From: an uncultured Lacticaseibacillus sp. | Lineage (GTDB): Bacteria > Bacillota > Bacilli > Lactobacillales > Lactobacillaceae | Assembly (NCBI GenBank): GCA_934370925.1 | Contig: CAKRNG010000010.1 | Coordinates: 8,429 to 72,428, forward strand | Direction of reading: 5' to 3' | Length of the DNA: 64,000 bases | In this document: one piece after another, positions 24,113 through 34,158 of the stretch | Position numbering within the stretch: position 1 is the first letter of the stretch | How the letters are laid out: each line of letters opens with the position of its first letter | Notes under the pieces: generated by a model | The model's database searches: none | Seen by the model: the letters and a program-made list of their open reading frames with translations, nothing else | Told to the model about the DNA's origin: nothing | Translations under genes and position numbers: made by a program

Positions 24113-26536
24113 ATGGACGTTTCATATGATTGGCTAAAAGAATTAGTGGACGTGCCCGTTTCGCCAGAGGAATTGGCTGAAAAGGTCTCCCGAACCGGGA
24201 TTGAAGTGCCTGGTATCAAGCGTCCCGATGCAGGGCTCAAGAAAATTGTGATTGGTCACGTTGAATCTGTGCGCGAACACCCAGATTCTGACCACTTGCA
24301 CATCTGCATGGTCGATGTTGGGGAAGACGAACTTTCCCAGATTGTTTGCGGTGCGCCAAACGTGGCGGCAGGTCAGACGGTGATTGTGGCGTTGCCAAGT
24401 GCCCGGATTAAGGACAACGTGAAGATTAAGAAAGGCAAGATTCGCGGCGAAGTCAGCAACGGTATGTTGTGTGCCCTCCAGGAGATCGGCTTCAGCGACA
24501 GCATTGCCCCTAAGAAGTACAGCGATGGTATCTACGTTTTTGCCGATGCCATCAAGCCAGGAACCGATGCCCTCGAAGTGCTCGGGATGCGCGACGCCAT
24601 CCTCGACTTCGACATCACACCTAACCGTGCCGACACGCTCGGAATGCGTGGTGCTGCTTGGGAAGTTGGCGCAACTTACGGCAACAAGCCACATTTCGAT
24701 GACAAGCCCGTCACGGAAGGCACGACTGCCGTGGATGGCCTGTTGACGGTGAGTGTCGATGATGCGACAGATGCACCAAGCTACAACCTGCGTGTCGTGC
24801 AGAACGTGACGATTCAGGACAGTCCCCTTTGGCTACAAAAGCGCCTCTGGAATGCCGGCATTCGGCCACTGAACAATATCGTGGATATCACGAACTACAT
24901 CATGATTTACTTCGGCCAGCCAATGCACGCGTTCGATTACGACAAGCTTGCAAGCAAGACGGTTCGTGTGCGTCGGGCCAAGGCGGGTGAAAAGCTCGTG
25001 ACGCTTGACGGCAACGAACACGAATTGGTGCACGACGACATCGTGATTGCGGACGCTGAGAACGCAATCGGGTTGGCCGGTGTCATGGGTGGTTTGGATT
25101 CTGAAATCACCAACAGCACGACCACCGTTGTTTTCGAATCCGCTTTGTTTAACCACACAAACATCCGCAAGACGGCACAACGTTACAACCTGCGTAGTCA
25201 AGCCTCCGCACGCTTTGAAAAGGGAATTGACGAAGCAAACATTGGTCTCGCGCTGGACACTGCGGCGCGGTTGGCCAGCGAACTTGGCGGTGGGGATGTC
25301 GCAAAGGGCGTCCTGACGGCAACTAGCGTCAGTGGTGCACCAACTGTCATTGACATCACCCTGAGTCGTATTAACCACGTGCTGGGTACCGACCTGGACG
25401 ATGCGTCTATTGCGGACATTTTTGACCGTCTTGGTTTTGCCACCACAACGCGTGCAACGGCTGATGACACCACGTTCACCGTTTCCGTGCCTGCACGTCG
25501 CTGGGATATCAGCATTGTGCCTGACTTGATTGAAGAAGTGGCCCGTTTGTACGGGTACGACAACCTGCCAAGCACGCTGCCAACCGCAACGTTGACGGTG
25601 GGAACGTTGAATACCGTTCAGCGGCGTATTCGTCGGACGCGTCAGTTGCTCGAAGCCATGGGTCTGGATCAGGCCATCACGTACAGTCTGCGTGGTGAAC
25701 ACGACAACGAAAACTTCGCGCTCGAGACAAGTGCCCGTACCGCTTTGGCATGGCCAATGACGGTTGACCACCAGGACTTACGTGAAAACCTCATCGATGG
25801 GTTGCTGGATGCGGTTCGTTACAACGTGAAGCGTGGCGAAACGGACGTGGCTCTGTATGAACAGGGACGTGCCTTCATTCGCGATACAGATAAAAAGCGT
25901 CCTGCTGAACACGAATATGTTGCCGGCGTGTTGACCGGAAACCTGATTGCCAGCAACTGGCAGTTAGGGGCGAAGGCAGTCGACTTCTTCACCATCAAGG
26001 GGATTGTGGCACACTTACTGGCTGACTTTAATCTGGCTGGCACGGTGCGTTACGCCGCAACTGACCTGGACGGCGCTATGCACCCTGGTCAGAGCGCCTC
26101 CATCTACCTGGATGACCAACGGATTGGGCTTGTGGGTCGCTTGCACCCAGGCTACGAAGCTGAAAATGACTTGCCAGAAACGTATGTCTTCGAACTGAAC
26201 ATGGAACCACTTTTCCAGGCGGAGCGTGCCGACAAGACGGCGGTTCCTGCGCCTAAGTTCCCAAGCATGACGCGGGACGTGGCCATTCTGGTGAAGGATG
26301 ATGTGACGAACGAAGCGATTCTGGACGTCATTAACGCGGTTGGGGGGAAGTACCTGCAGGATGTTCGCCTGTTCGACCTGTACAGTGGCAATAAGCTGCC
26401 TGCACACACGAAGAGTTTGGCGTACACGCTGACGTACCGGAACCCTGAAGCGACGTTGACGGACGACACGGTTGAAGCCGCCTTCGCAAAGGTGACCGAC
26501 GCCTTAACCACCACCCTGAACGCCGAGATCCGATAG
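24113..26536 (+). CDS. pheT: Phenylalanine-tRNA ligase beta subunit
   Basis: 807 residues, full length. It opens with MDVSYDWLKELVDVP and the tRNA-binding (OB) domain with VCGAPNVAAGQTVIVA; the B3/B4 editing region and B5 domain (PARRWDISIVPDLIEEVARLYGY) follow, and an anticodon-binding FDX-ACB domain lies at the C-terminus (KFPSMTRDVAILV). It edits mischarged Tyr-tRNA and positions tRNA-Phe. Operon with pheS under the T-box. Confidence 0.97.
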   Translation: MDVSYDWLKELVDVPVSPEELAEKVSRTGIEVPGIKRPDAGLKKIVIGHVESVREHPDSDHLHICMVDVGEDELSQIVCGAPNVAAGQTVIVALPSARIKDNVKIKKGKIRGEVSNGMLCALQEIGFSDSIAPKKYSDGIYVFADAIKPGTDALEVLGMRDAILDFDITPNRADTLGMRGAAWEVGATYGNKPHFDDKPVTEGTTAVDGLLTVSVDDATDAPSYNLRVVQNVTIQDSPLWLQKRLWNAGIRPLNNIVDITNYIMIYFGQPMHAFDYDKLASKTVRVRRAKAGEKLVTLDGNEHELVHDDIVIADAENAIGLAGVMGGLDSEITNSTTTVVFESALFNHTNIRKTAQRYNLRSQASARFEKGIDEANIGLALDTAARLASELGGGDVAKGVLTATSVSGAPTVIDITLSRINHVLGTDLDDASIADIFDRLGFATTTRATADDTTFTVSVPARRWDISIVPDLIEEVARLYGYDNLPSTLPTATLTVGTLNTVQRRIRRTRQLLEAMGLDQAITYSLRGEHDNENFALETSARTALAWPMTVDHQDLRENLIDGLLDAVRYNVKRGETDVALYEQGRAFIRDTDKKRPAEHEYVAGVLTGNLIASNWQLGAKAVDFFTIKGIVAHLLADFNLAGTVRYAATDLDGAMHPGQSASIYLDDQRIGLVGRLHPGYEAENDLPETYVFELNMEPLFQAERADKTAVPAPKFPSMTRDVAILVKDDVTNEAILDVINAVGGKYLQDVRLFDLYSGNKLPAHTKSLAYTLTYRNPEATLTDDTVEAAFAKVTDALTTTLNAEIR

Positions 26537-26545
26537 CTACTGGGG

Positions 26546-26906
26546 GTGGCACGGCGGTTGTGGGGTGAAGTTTGACTCCGGTTTGGGTGTGTCTCCAATG
26601 GTGGGGCACGGTTACATAACTCCAGCCAAAAACCGGCTGAAGTTATTCCACCTCGCTTTGAGCCTGTCTGACAAAGCCCGTCAGCTAGTCTCAAAGTTGG
26701 CCCGTTTCTAAGCCCATTTGCGGTTGAACGCGACATCCTAGTCGAGCTGCGTGCCCTAGAAGCTTGCGCTTAACCCAGAATCGATTGCGGCGGAAATGAG
26801 CGCCTCCATCGATTCTATGTTAATGCTCAGCTTCTGACCAGGGCACTCCGCTCAGTGGTTACTCCGCACACCCAAACCTCCGCCAAATTTTACACCACAA
26901 CGACCT
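26546..26906 (-). repeat. Full-length C repeat containing an A fragment
   Basis: The ends are inverted: GGCGGTTGTGGGGTGAAG...CTCCGGTTTGGGTGTG at 26546-26585 and CACACCCAAACCTCCGCC...TTACACCACAACGACC at 26867-26906. Inside are GGCACGGTT, a hairpin AATAACTTCAGCC/GGCTGGAGTTAT (minus strand), and CTTTGAG...CTCAAAG. It also holds an A fragment (26731-26776) matching 63955-64000. It aligns, inverted, with 51345-51728. No protein-coding signs. Confidence 0.8.
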
Positions 26907-27010
26907 GCATCCATCTTGCAGCAATCATCATATGGGATTGGTTGATTGAGGTGTCATTCATGTTAGTTACGATGACACAGATACGAGATTTAATGCTTCA
27001 ATAGATGATT

Positions 27011-27059
27011 AAAAAGACGACCCCATTTCGGTTTAGTGCCGAAATGGGGTCGTCTTTAA
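27011..27059. terminator. Bidirectional terminator between pheT and the permease gene
   Basis: A perfect 19-bp stem, arm AAAGACGACCCCATTTCGG with loop TTTAGTG, flanked by A-run and T-run. It closes the convergent bce-type operon and the pheST transcript. Confidence 0.9.
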
Positions 27060-27074
27060 TTATACGTGCGATTT

Positions 27075-27150
27075 AGCTACAGCGAGCAAACCAAACCAGG
27101 ATAAGGCATTCGCGCCAAGTCGCGAATGCCCAGCCTAAGAAGGGTTTCAT
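27075..27150 (-). repeat. D-type repeat remnant at the end of the permease gene
   Basis: GGATAAGGCATTCGCGCC.AGTCGCGAATGCCC..CCT matches 32068-32106 and carries the GCATTCGCG...CGCGAATGC hairpin. Its edge reaches the stop codon of the permease gene (27147). Confidence 0.65.
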
Positions 27151-29117
27151 CGGTGGGCGACGATGTGGTAGTAGATGCTTGCTGTTGTCTTATACAAGAA
27201 GATGTAGATAATCCCGAAGCCAGTTAAGGTTGCCGCGATGATGCCTGCGTACATCTGCCAGTTTGTGATGCCGAACAGGACTAGAATTCGTTGCACGAAC
27301 GGGGCCGCGACCATGGTGTGGCACGCCGCCACGACGAGGGGGACGTAGAAGAGGGTCAACAACTGGCTGTTGATGGTTTGCTTGACCTCCTTGTGACTTA
27401 GACCGACTTGTTGCAGGATTTCATATCGTTTTGCGTCTGCTAGGCCTTCTGAAACTTGTTTGTAGTAGAGAATTAAGGCTGTTGCAATCAGGAAGAGGAA
27501 GCCTAGAAGGATGCCCATGAAGAGGAATGCTCCCATGAGGCTCATTAACTCAGCTCGGGAGTCAGCCATTGAGTTCACACCCACGATATCGCTGTGTTTC
27601 TGTAGATCACGGTAGAGTGCGACCTGGTTTTTGTCCGTACCCGTGACATTGACGGTGACCGTTGTGGTGGCGGTTAGCAGATTTTTCAAGTTCGACGCTG
27701 TGGCGGTCTTTTGTAACAGATGCTTGTATGCCGTGTGGTTGGCGAACACCAACAACGTGTACTTATTGGTGTCCTGGCTTGCCACGTTCTTTAGTGGCTT
27801 CGCGGGTGCTTGAATATTAAGCGTTGTGCCCGCAATTGTCAGATTTGTTGGTGCTTTTTTGGCTGTGTCCCAAAAGAGTATCTTGTTTGCGGAGAGCTTG
27901 AGGTTCATGTTGTAGACCGCGTTGTAATCAGTCAGGGTCATTGGAACGACCAAGCGAACATTATCGTTGGCCCCCGTTAAGCCACTCTCGTCACTAGTTT
28001 TAAACCACCGCATTTGGTGATTATTTTGCCAGGTCAACGTGAGGGCGGGGTAGGTACGGAGGGCACTGCTTGAGTTAATACGGACGTGATGCTTCGTGGC
28101 GAATTTTTTGAATGTTGCGGCGTTTGCTTTTTTGTCGATTTCAGTGATGTAACTAAAATCGCCAGTGTGGGTCGCTGCGACAATCTGATCCACACCCAAA
28201 TATAGTGTGACGGTTGTGGCGATGGTTACGAGCGTCATGGTGACGAGAACGGCGATCGATGCGAGGCCCGCACCATTTTGACGCATACGGTGAATCATAT
28301 TCGCAACGTTAATGAAGTGCTTCGGCTGGTAATAGTAGTGTTTATGGGCGCGCAGGCGTTTGTAGATGAAAACGGCGCCCGCCGTGAAGAGGGCATACGT
28401 TCCGATGATGACGAGAATGACCGCGATGAAGAAGAGCCCAACCGCCGTGATGGGGCTTTTAATCGTGATAGCAATCCCATAACCAACACCGATTGCGAGG
28501 ATGCCGATGAGGAGCACGAGCCAGTTCGTCCGTGGCTGTTTTTCCCCCGCGCTCACTGCCTGCAACATTGCGAGTGGCTGGTGCCGGTAAATCCAGATGG
28601 TGTCGATGAGAATGAGGCTGATGAAAATGACAACCATGATGAGTAGCGCTAAACCGATAGCAGTAGGACTTGTCCCGAACGCAACATTTTGGGGAATTGC
28701 CAGGATGCGGCGCAGGGCGAGGTAGCCGACACGGGCGAATGCCGCACCGAAGACGGCACCCACAATGGCAATTACGCTCAGACAAAGCAGGAGTTCCGCG
28801 ACGACCATGCGTAAGAGTTCCTTCTTCCCGAACCCAATGATGTTGTATAGGGCAAGCTGGCGGGTCCGCTGCTTGAGGAGGAAGCTGTTGGCATACCAAG
28901 CAAAAATCACGGTGAAGATGGCCATGATGATGGCACCGAGCTGGAATAACGTTGTTGCGGTTGCGGCACCAAACTGACTGAAGAGTTCTGGCGCGCTGAC
29001 CATGGCCGAAATCATGATGACGTTCATGATGGTGAGCGCGGTACAAGCTAAGATGAAGGGGGCGAAGATACGAAGATGGGCGCGCACATTGGTTGTGGCG
29101 AGGCGGAGGTAAAACAT
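27147..29117 (-). CDS. BceB-type ABC transporter permease (FtsX family)
   Basis: 656 residues with ten predicted membrane helices and a large extracytoplasmic domain (roughly residues 310-520) between helices 7 and 8, the hallmark of BceB proteins. MFYLRLATTNVRAHLRIF at the start and DAKRYEILQQVGLSHKEV near the C-terminus are family features. These permeases act with a BceA ATPase to free lipid-II-cycle intermediates from antimicrobial peptides such as bacitracin or lantibiotics, and also signal to the kinase. The start overlaps the ATPase stop by one base. Confidence 0.92.
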   Translation of the reverse strand: MFYLRLATTNVRAHLRIFAPFILACTALTIMNVIMISAMVSAPELFSQFGAATATTLFQLGAIIMAIFTVIFAWYANSFLLKQRTRQLALYNIIGFGKKELLRMVVAELLLCLSVIAIVGAVFGAAFARVGYLALRRILAIPQNVAFGTSPTAIGLALLIMVVIFISLILIDTIWIYRHQPLAMLQAVSAGEKQPRTNWLVLLIGILAIGVGYGIAITIKSPITAVGLFFIAVILVIIGTYALFTAGAVFIYKRLRAHKHYYYQPKHFINVANMIHRMRQNGAGLASIAVLVTMTLVTIATTVTLYLGVDQIVAATHTGDFSYITEIDKKANAATFKKFATKHHVRINSSSALRTYPALTLTWQNNHQMRWFKTSDESGLTGANDNVRLVVPMTLTDYNAVYNMNLKLSANKILFWDTAKKAPTNLTIAGTTLNIQAPAKPLKNVASQDTNKYTLLVFANHTAYKHLLQKTATASNLKNLLTATTTVTVNVTGTDKNQVALYRDLQKHSDIVGVNSMADSRAELMSLMGAFLFMGILLGFLFLIATALILYYKQVSEGLADAKRYEILQQVGLSHKEVKQTINSQLLTLFYVPLVVAACHTMVAAPFVQRILVLFGITNWQMYAGIIAATLTGFGIIYIFLYKTTASIYYHIVAHR

Positions 29118-29881
29118 TAGTCCGCCTCCTTCGTTAACATGGCTGTCATGGTGGTGCTAATCTGCGTTAATAGTTGGTCGTTGGTTAGGTCACCGCGGTA
29201 AAGCTGGTGGAATAGTTGTCCGTCACGAATGAACAGAACACGTTGCGCATGACTGGCAGCAACGGCTGAATGGGTGACCATCAGGATTGTCTGCCCATCC
29301 GCATTCAACTTGCCGAAGAGACTTAAAACGGCATCGGCAGTCTTGGAATCAAGGGCGCCGGTGGGCTCATCTGCCAATAAGAGTTCGGGGTTGGTGATCA
29401 GCGCCCGCGCCGCCGCAACGCGCTGTTGCTGGCCCCCTGAAAGTTCGTAAGGGTACTTCGAAAGTTTGTCGGCCAAGTCCAACTTGGGGGCTAAGACGGC
29501 AAGCCGGGCCTCCATTTCCGCTAGCGGTAACTTACTGAGTACCAGTGGCAACAGGATATTGTCCTTCACGTTGAAAGTATCGAGCAAGTTGAAGTTCTGG
29601 AACACGAAACCGAGGTGCTCGCGCCGGAACTTCGCCGACTGACTCTCCGTAATTTGCGCCAAATGTTGGCCGTTCAGCACAATGTCGCCACTGCTAGGTT
29701 TATCGAGCGCCGCAATGAGGTTGAGTAACGTGCTCTTCCCCGAGCCCGATTCACCCATGATCGCGACATATTCCCCGGCGTCCACCGCCAAGTTAATGCC
29801 GCGCAGTGCGTGGATGGCGTTCAGTCCCAGCCGTGTGTGGTAAGTTTTGGTAACATTCGTGAGTTCTAAAAGTGCTGTCAT
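29117..29881 (-). CDS. BceA-type ABC transporter ATP-binding protein
   Basis: About 254 residues from ATG 29881, which has GGAGG upstream; a longer start at 29935 is possible but lacks one. Walker A GESGSGKSTLLN, Q-loop FVFQNFNLLD, signature LSGGQQQRVAAARAL and Walker B LLLADEPTGALD are intact. It belongs to the MacB/LolD-like ATPases that energise long-loop FtsX permeases. Translationally coupled to the permease and part of the four-gene module with its own two-component system. Confidence 0.94.
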   Translation of the reverse strand: MTALLELTNVTKTYHTRLGLNAIHALRGINLAVDAGEYVAIMGESGSGKSTLLNLIAALDKPSSGDIVLNGQHLAQITESQSAKFRREHLGFVFQNFNLLDTFNVKDNILLPLVLSKLPLAEMEARLAVLAPKLDLADKLSKYPYELSGGQQQRVAAARALITNPELLLADEPTGALDSKTADAVLSLFGKLNADGQTILMVTHSAVAASHAQRVLFIRDGQLFHQLYRGDLTNDQLLTQISTTMTAMLTKEAD

Positions 29882-30038
29882 GATAGTTCCTCCAGTTTGG
29901 GCAAGTGTATCGGAAAGCATTAGATAGGTGCGCAAGCTGTGCCTTCCTTTAATTCTATGCTATCTCCCATCAAGACGAATGCCCACTTACAAAAAGGGGT
30001 GTCGTCTTACATTTATGTAAGGTGACGCCGAAAAATGG

Positions 30039-31040
30039 TTATTCAGTGTGCCAAGTTGTCTGGGGAAAGTGAATGGCGGCTTGGGTGCCTTCACCAACCG
30101 TGGAGGTGATGGTGATGTGTAGCCCCATTTTGTCTGCCACCGTCTGGCTCATGTACAAGCCGAGCCCCGTGGCCTTTGCGTTCGCGTGACCATTGTAGCC
30201 GGAAAATCCACGGTCAAATAGTCGGGGAAGATCTTGCGGCAAGATACCGATGCCGGTGTCCGCAATCACTAACGCACCGCCCGCAAAGTAAATGTGGACG
30301 TTGCCACTGGGAGTGTACTTAGCGGCGTTGGTGAGAAGTTGCTCCAGAATGAAACCGAGCCAATGCTGATCCGTGACGACTTGGGGAAGCGGGTCAACCT
30401 GAACGGCTAAGTCCTTGCCGATGAACAGGTGGGCCAGTTCACGCACCGTTTTTTTCACCAAGGGCGTGAGCGCAGTGTTGGTCAGGATGAGGTCATCACT
30501 AACATTGTTAAGTCGCACAAAGGCCAGCATCATTTGAATGTAGCGCTCAACTTTGCGGACTTCAAGGCGAGCGCCGGCTTGATTAATCGGCGTCATTTGG
30601 AGCAAAAGGTCGAGGGCTGCAAGCGGTGTCTTCATTTGGTGACTCCAGGTGGCGAAGTGTTCATTTAATGCCTGTGAATCTGCAGTCAATGTGTTTTGCG
30701 TTGCGTTTAAGCGCGCTAATTGTGCGGCGAGAAGGTCCCGGTATAATTGCACGCGGGCATCCGTGGTTTCTGGAAGGTGCGTCAGTAAATCCGCACTTAA
30801 TTGTGTCGGCAGTTGGCGTAGTACGCGCAGCTCACGTAGCCAGTGTGTGACATCCAGACTAATTGCGACTAGTAGAAGGGGGAGTAACGCCAAACTGATA
30901 TCTAAAATGACGGTGGTCGAAACGTTGTCTAGAAAAAGAATGAGCGCGATGAGCCCAGCAGCGAGGATGAGCGCACAAAGCAATCCAAGTCGTGCCCGTA
31001 GATACGCAAGGAGGTCGTGAGCGGTGGTGTGTTTAGGCAT
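30039..31040 (-). CDS. BceS-type intramembrane-sensing histidine kinase
   Basis: About 333 residues. Two membrane helices (about 15-37 and 42-60) are joined by a very short loop, so there is no extracellular sensor; such kinases sense through the cognate transporter. The phospho-acceptor His is in HFATWSHQMKTPLAALDLLL. ATP-binding boxes LEQLLTNAAKYTPSG, IADTGIGILPQDL and GLGLYMSQTVADK are present. ATG 31040 or GTG 31046 are both possible; either overlaps the regulator gene. The operon order is regulator, kinase, ATPase, permease, with a 157-bp gap before the ATPase. Confidence 0.92.
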   Translation of the reverse strand: MPKHTTAHDLLAYLRARLGLLCALILAAGLIALILFLDNVSTTVILDISLALLPLLLVAISLDVTHWLRELRVLRQLPTQLSADLLTHLPETTDARVQLYRDLLAAQLARLNATQNTLTADSQALNEHFATWSHQMKTPLAALDLLLQMTPINQAGARLEVRKVERYIQMMLAFVRLNNVSDDLILTNTALTPLVKKTVRELAHLFIGKDLAVQVDPLPQVVTDQHWLGFILEQLLTNAAKYTPSGNVHIYFAGGALVIADTGIGILPQDLPRLFDRGFSGYNGHANAKATGLGLYMSQTVADKMGLHITITSTVGEGTQAAIHFPQTTWHTE

Positions 31041-31719
31041 CCGCACGCACCGCTAGTCGGTAGCCGACGCCCTTAACGGTTTGGATATGTTGGTCAAGGC
31101 CAATTTCTGACACTTTCTGCCGTAAACGGGTAATCGTGACGGCAAGGGTGTTCTTATCGATGAATTCATCGCTTTCCCACAGGCGGGACATGATGTCCTG
31201 GCGCGAAATGGTGGTATCGGGCTGGCTGAACAATAGTCGCAGAATTCGGGTTTCATTCGGGGAAAGGTCAACAGATTGGCCGTTGCATTTCACGCGGTTA
31301 TCAAGTGCGCTAAGTGTGTATGCCCCCGCGATGCATTCTTCCGGATTCGCTTGATACGTGTAAGTGCGCCGCATGAGTCCCTGGATTTTTGCCAGTAAAA
31401 CGGGGAGTTCAATGGGTTTCGCTAGGAAATCGTCAGCCCCCATGTTCATCGCCATGACGAGGTTCATGGCGTCGCTGGCGCTGGTTAGGAACAAGACGGG
31501 CACGCGTGATTCGCGACGGATGACTTCCAGCCAGTGAAAGCCGTTGAAGAAGGGGAGCTTGATGTCCATGATAACGAGGTCTGGATTAGCAGCCAATACT
31601 TGTGCGGCGACGTCTTTGAAGTCGGTTAGGTGACTTGCGGAATAGCCCCACTGGTTGAGGTACTGGGTGACGGTGGTGGCGATGACGGTGTCGTCTTCTA
31701 CCATTAATATCGTTTGCAT
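31033..31719 (-). CDS. BceR-type OmpR-family response regulator
   Basis: 228 residues from ATG 31719 (GGAGG upstream); an in-frame extension to 31935 is C-repeat sequence and not coding. Receiver: EDD pocket, phospho-acceptor Asp in VIMDIKLPFFNGFHW, Thr/Ser FLTSASD, Lys DFLAKPIELPVL. The C-terminal winged helix has DLSPNETRILRLL and VKGVGYRLAV. It should activate the bceAB-type transporter genes on peptide stress. A short C repeat begins 74 bp upstream of the start, so the promoter of this operon lies against or inside repeat sequence. Confidence 0.93.
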   Translation of the reverse strand: MQTILMVEDDTVIATTVTQYLNQWGYSASHLTDFKDVAAQVLAANPDLVIMDIKLPFFNGFHWLEVIRRESRVPVLFLTSASDAMNLVMAMNMGADDFLAKPIELPVLLAKIQGLMRRTYTYQANPEECIAGAYTLSALDNRVKCNGQSVDLSPNETRILRLLFSQPDTTISRQDIMSRLWESDEFIDKNTLAVTITRLRQKVSEIGLDQHIQTVKGVGYRLAVRADA

Positions 31720-31792
31720 GTTTTGGCCTCCATAGTCGCGATGATTGCCTATAGCATACCATCGCGTCGCGGGTGAGTCACGAAGGTAGCGG

Positions 31793-32112
31793 TGGCGGTG
31801 GGGCGGTTGAGGGGAAACGTTTGGCTCCAGTTTGGGTGTGTCTTCAGTGGTGGGGCACGGCTCCATAACTTCAGCACACCCAAACCTCCGCCAAACGTTT
31901 CCCCGCAACAGCTTACATCTCCTGCTAATTGTCATTTTGTTTGAATGAAAAGATGTTGACGCAACGTCGCTGGCGCTCCTTGCGTTGCATTCATTTGCTG
32001 GTTGGTAACTTTGAAACTCGAGTGTGCGATATCAATAAAGCAAACAACAGTGCGCAAACCCACCCTCGATAAGGCATTCGCGCCCAGCCGCGAATGCCCT
32101 GCCTGAAAAATC
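31793..32112 (-). repeat. D-C composite repeat, short C form
   Basis: The C part (31793-31918) has inverted ends, GGCGGTTGAGGGGAAACG...CCAGTTTGGGTGTG and CACACCCAAACC...CGTTTCCCCGCAAC, around GTGGTGGGGCACGGCTCCATAACTTCAG. The linker TTACATCTCCTGCTAATTG and the D part (31945-32112) follow: GACGCAACGTCGCTGGCGCTCC...CTCGATAAGGCATTCGCGCCC...CCTGCCTGAAAA. It lies between the divergent bceR and mltG genes and fills most of that 528-bp gap. Confidence 0.85.
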
Positions 32113-32187
32113 CCCGCCGGAAGTGTTACGAAAAGAAGACAAATAGACGATTTGATTTGTTTTGCATTAAAGCTAAACTGTCCGTGC

Positions 32188-32216
32188 TAGTCTTTTAAGC
32201 ATGTATTCGCTATAAT
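32188..32216 (+). promoter_or_regulatory. mltG -10 region
   Basis: A perfect TATAAT (32211-32216) 32 bases before the start; the -35 at the right distance (TAGTCT) is weak, so an activator or extended contacts may help. Confidence 0.4.
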
Positions 32217-32247
32217 GTTAGGGATATGACGCAATGGGGGTCTAACG

Positions 32248-33390
32248 GTGGCAGAAAAAAATCAAGATGCAAACGGACAAGATAAGCGGTCCGTACGTGC
32301 TCTCCAAAGCGCGGTTGCGAACCGGATTGTTTGGTGGGTTGTCGGCATCATTTTAACTTTAGTTGTCGTTGTCACGTTTATGGGTTATCGCTACGTGAAG
32401 TCCGCAATGGGCCCAGTAGACGCTGATTCAAATACGCAGGTGACGGTTAAAATTCCGATTGGCTCAACCAATAAGGAAATCGGCGCGATTCTTGCGGAGA
32501 AGAAGGTCATCAAGAGTGCGATGGTCTTTAACTACTACATCAAAGCGCACAACCTGACTGGCTTCCAGGCTGGGGAATACACCCTGAAGCCATCCATGGA
32601 TTTGGCAACGGTTATTGACCGGATGCAGACAGATCCGGGTGCGAAACCAGTGGCACAGGTGCTGGTGCGTGAAGGGGTCACGATTTCTGACATCGCGGCA
32701 ACGATGAAGAAGTACACGAAGAAGGATCCGAACCTCACGAAGGCGTCCTTCATGAAGGCGATTAAGAGCAAGAAGTTGTTTAACAAACTGCTCAAGGAAT
32801 ACCCTAAGCTGCTGACGTCTGCGTCGAAGGCTAAGGATGTTCGTTACCGCCTCGAAGGGTACTTGTTCCCTGCAACGTACGACGTTTCTAAGAATATGAG
32901 TGCCGAAGATTTGGTTGCCATGATGGTTGAGAAGACGGATACGACTTTGACGCCATACTACAAGCAGATTGAAACCAAGGACATGAGCGTTCAGGAAGTC
33001 ATGACGCTGGCTTCTCTGGTCGAACGTGAAGGGGTTACGGCGAAGAGTCGTCGCATGATTTCAGGCGTCTTCTTTAACCGTATCGATGCGGGGATGCCAT
33101 TCCAGTCCGATATTTCGGTTATGTACGCGCTGAACACGCACAAGACGCACCTGACGAACAAGGATGTTCAGGTTGACTCGCCTTATAACTTGTACAAGAA
33201 TACGGGTTATGGACCAGGGCCGTTCAACCAGCCAAGTCTGCAGTCGATTCAAGCAATTTTGAACCCAGCTGAACGGGACAAGAACTACCTGTACTTCGTG
33301 GCCAACCTGAAGACAGGGGAAATTCTTTACGCCCAGACATTAGCCGGACACAATGCGAATATTGCGAAGATCGGTGACGATAACGAGTAG
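32248..33390 (+). CDS. mltG: Endolytic murein transglycosylase MltG
   Basis: 380 residues, GTG start with GGGGG upstream. A cytoplasmic basic tail and one membrane helix (about 28-50) are followed by a LysM-like subdomain ([16 protein letters not shown]) and the YceG catalytic fold. The catalytic glutamate is in [10 protein letters not shown], and [39 protein letters not shown] are signatures. It cuts nascent glycan strands and sets their length during elongation. 14 bp before udk; the mltG-udk-greA order is a lactobacillus standard. Confidence 0.95.
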   Translation: MAEKNQDANGQDKRSVRALQSAVANRIVWWVVGIILTLVVVVTFMGYRYVKSAMGPVDADSNTQVTVKIPIGSTNKEIGAILAEKKVIKSAMVFNYYIKAHNLTGFQAGEYTLKPSMDLATVIDRMQTDPGAKPVAQVLVREGVTISDIAATMKKYTKKDPNLTKASFMKAIKSKKLFNKLLKEYPKLLTSASKAKDVRYRLEGYLFPATYDVSKNMSAEDLVAMMVEKTDTTLTPYYKQIETKDMSVQEVMTLASLVEREGVTAKSRRMISGVFFNRIDAGMPFQSDISVMYALNTHKTHLTNKDVQVDSPYNLYKNTGYGPGPFNQPSLQSIQAILNPAERDKNYLYFVANLKTGEILYAQTLAGHNANIAKIGDDNE

Positions 33391-33404
33391 AAAAGGAAAC
33401 GACT

Positions 33405-34046
33405 GTGACAGAATTACAGAAACCAATTGTGATTGGAATCACGGGTGGCTCTGCTTCAGGTAAAACCGCCGTGGCGCATGCAATTTTTGAACACTTCTCC
33501 AAGAATAGTTCAATCATGCTGCTGGAACAGGATTCCTACTACAAGGCAAGCACTTTGCCATTCGAACAACGTAAACTCATTAACTACGATCACCCGCTGG
33601 CGTTCGATACGCCACTTCTGATTGAAAGCCTCAAGAAGCTACTCGCACGCGAGCCCATCGAGAAGCCCATTTACGACTACACGATTCACAACCGGCGTCA
33701 GGAAACTGAACACGTTGAACCCAAGGATGTGATTATCCTTGAAGGAATTCTGATTCTGGCCGATGAGGAGTTGCGGAATTTAATGGACATTAAGGTGTTC
33801 GTGGATACGGATGATGACATCCGCGTGTTGCGACGCATTCAACGTGACATGGTCGAACGTGGCCGTTCACTTGAAAACATCATTGCGCAGTACCAGGACA
33901 CTGTGAAGCCGATGTACCACGAATTCATCGAACCAACGAAACGGTACGCAGATTTGATTGTGCCGGAAGGTGGCGAGAACCAGGTTGCCATTGATTTGCT
34001 GGTGACGAAGATTCAGTCAATTCTGAATGACCGTGGACTCGTTTAG
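33405..34046 (+). CDS. udk: Uridine/cytidine kinase
   Basis: 213 residues, GTG start. P-loop GGSASGKT near residue 14, then DSYYK and [10 protein letters not shown], and [22 protein letters not shown] in the lid region, all typical of uridine kinase. It salvages uridine and cytidine to their monophosphates. Probably co-transcribed with mltG. Confidence 0.96.
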   Translation: MTELQKPIVIGITGGSASGKTAVAHAIFEHFSKNSSIMLLEQDSYYKASTLPFEQRKLINYDHPLAFDTPLLIESLKKLLAREPIEKPIYDYTIHNRRQETEHVEPKDVIILEGILILADEELRNLMDIKVFVDTDDDIRVLRRIQRDMVERGRSLENIIAQYQDTVKPMYHEFIEPTKRYADLIVPEGGENQVAIDLLVTKIQSILNDRGLV

Positions 34047-34090
34047 ACTTTTAAGTTGGACGCCGTATGCAATGTTGCGTTAAGCATAAG

Positions 34091-34135
34091 AGAACGTCAC
34101 GCATGCCAGTTAATCATGCGTGACGTTCTATCATT
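34091..34135 (+). terminator. Hairpin between udk and greA
   Basis: A perfect 15-bp stem AGAACGTCACGCATG / CATGCGTGACGTTCT. The following tract (ATCATTT) is poor in T, so it may only partly terminate or may stabilise the mltG-udk mRNA end. Confidence 0.6.
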
Positions 34136-34158
34136 TAACTCTGAAGGGATAGATAAAT

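Noticed and set aside
31720..31935. 72-residue N-terminal extension of the BceR-type regulator
   Set aside because: It is C-repeat sequence; ATG 31719 has GGAGG and starts exactly at the receiver domain.
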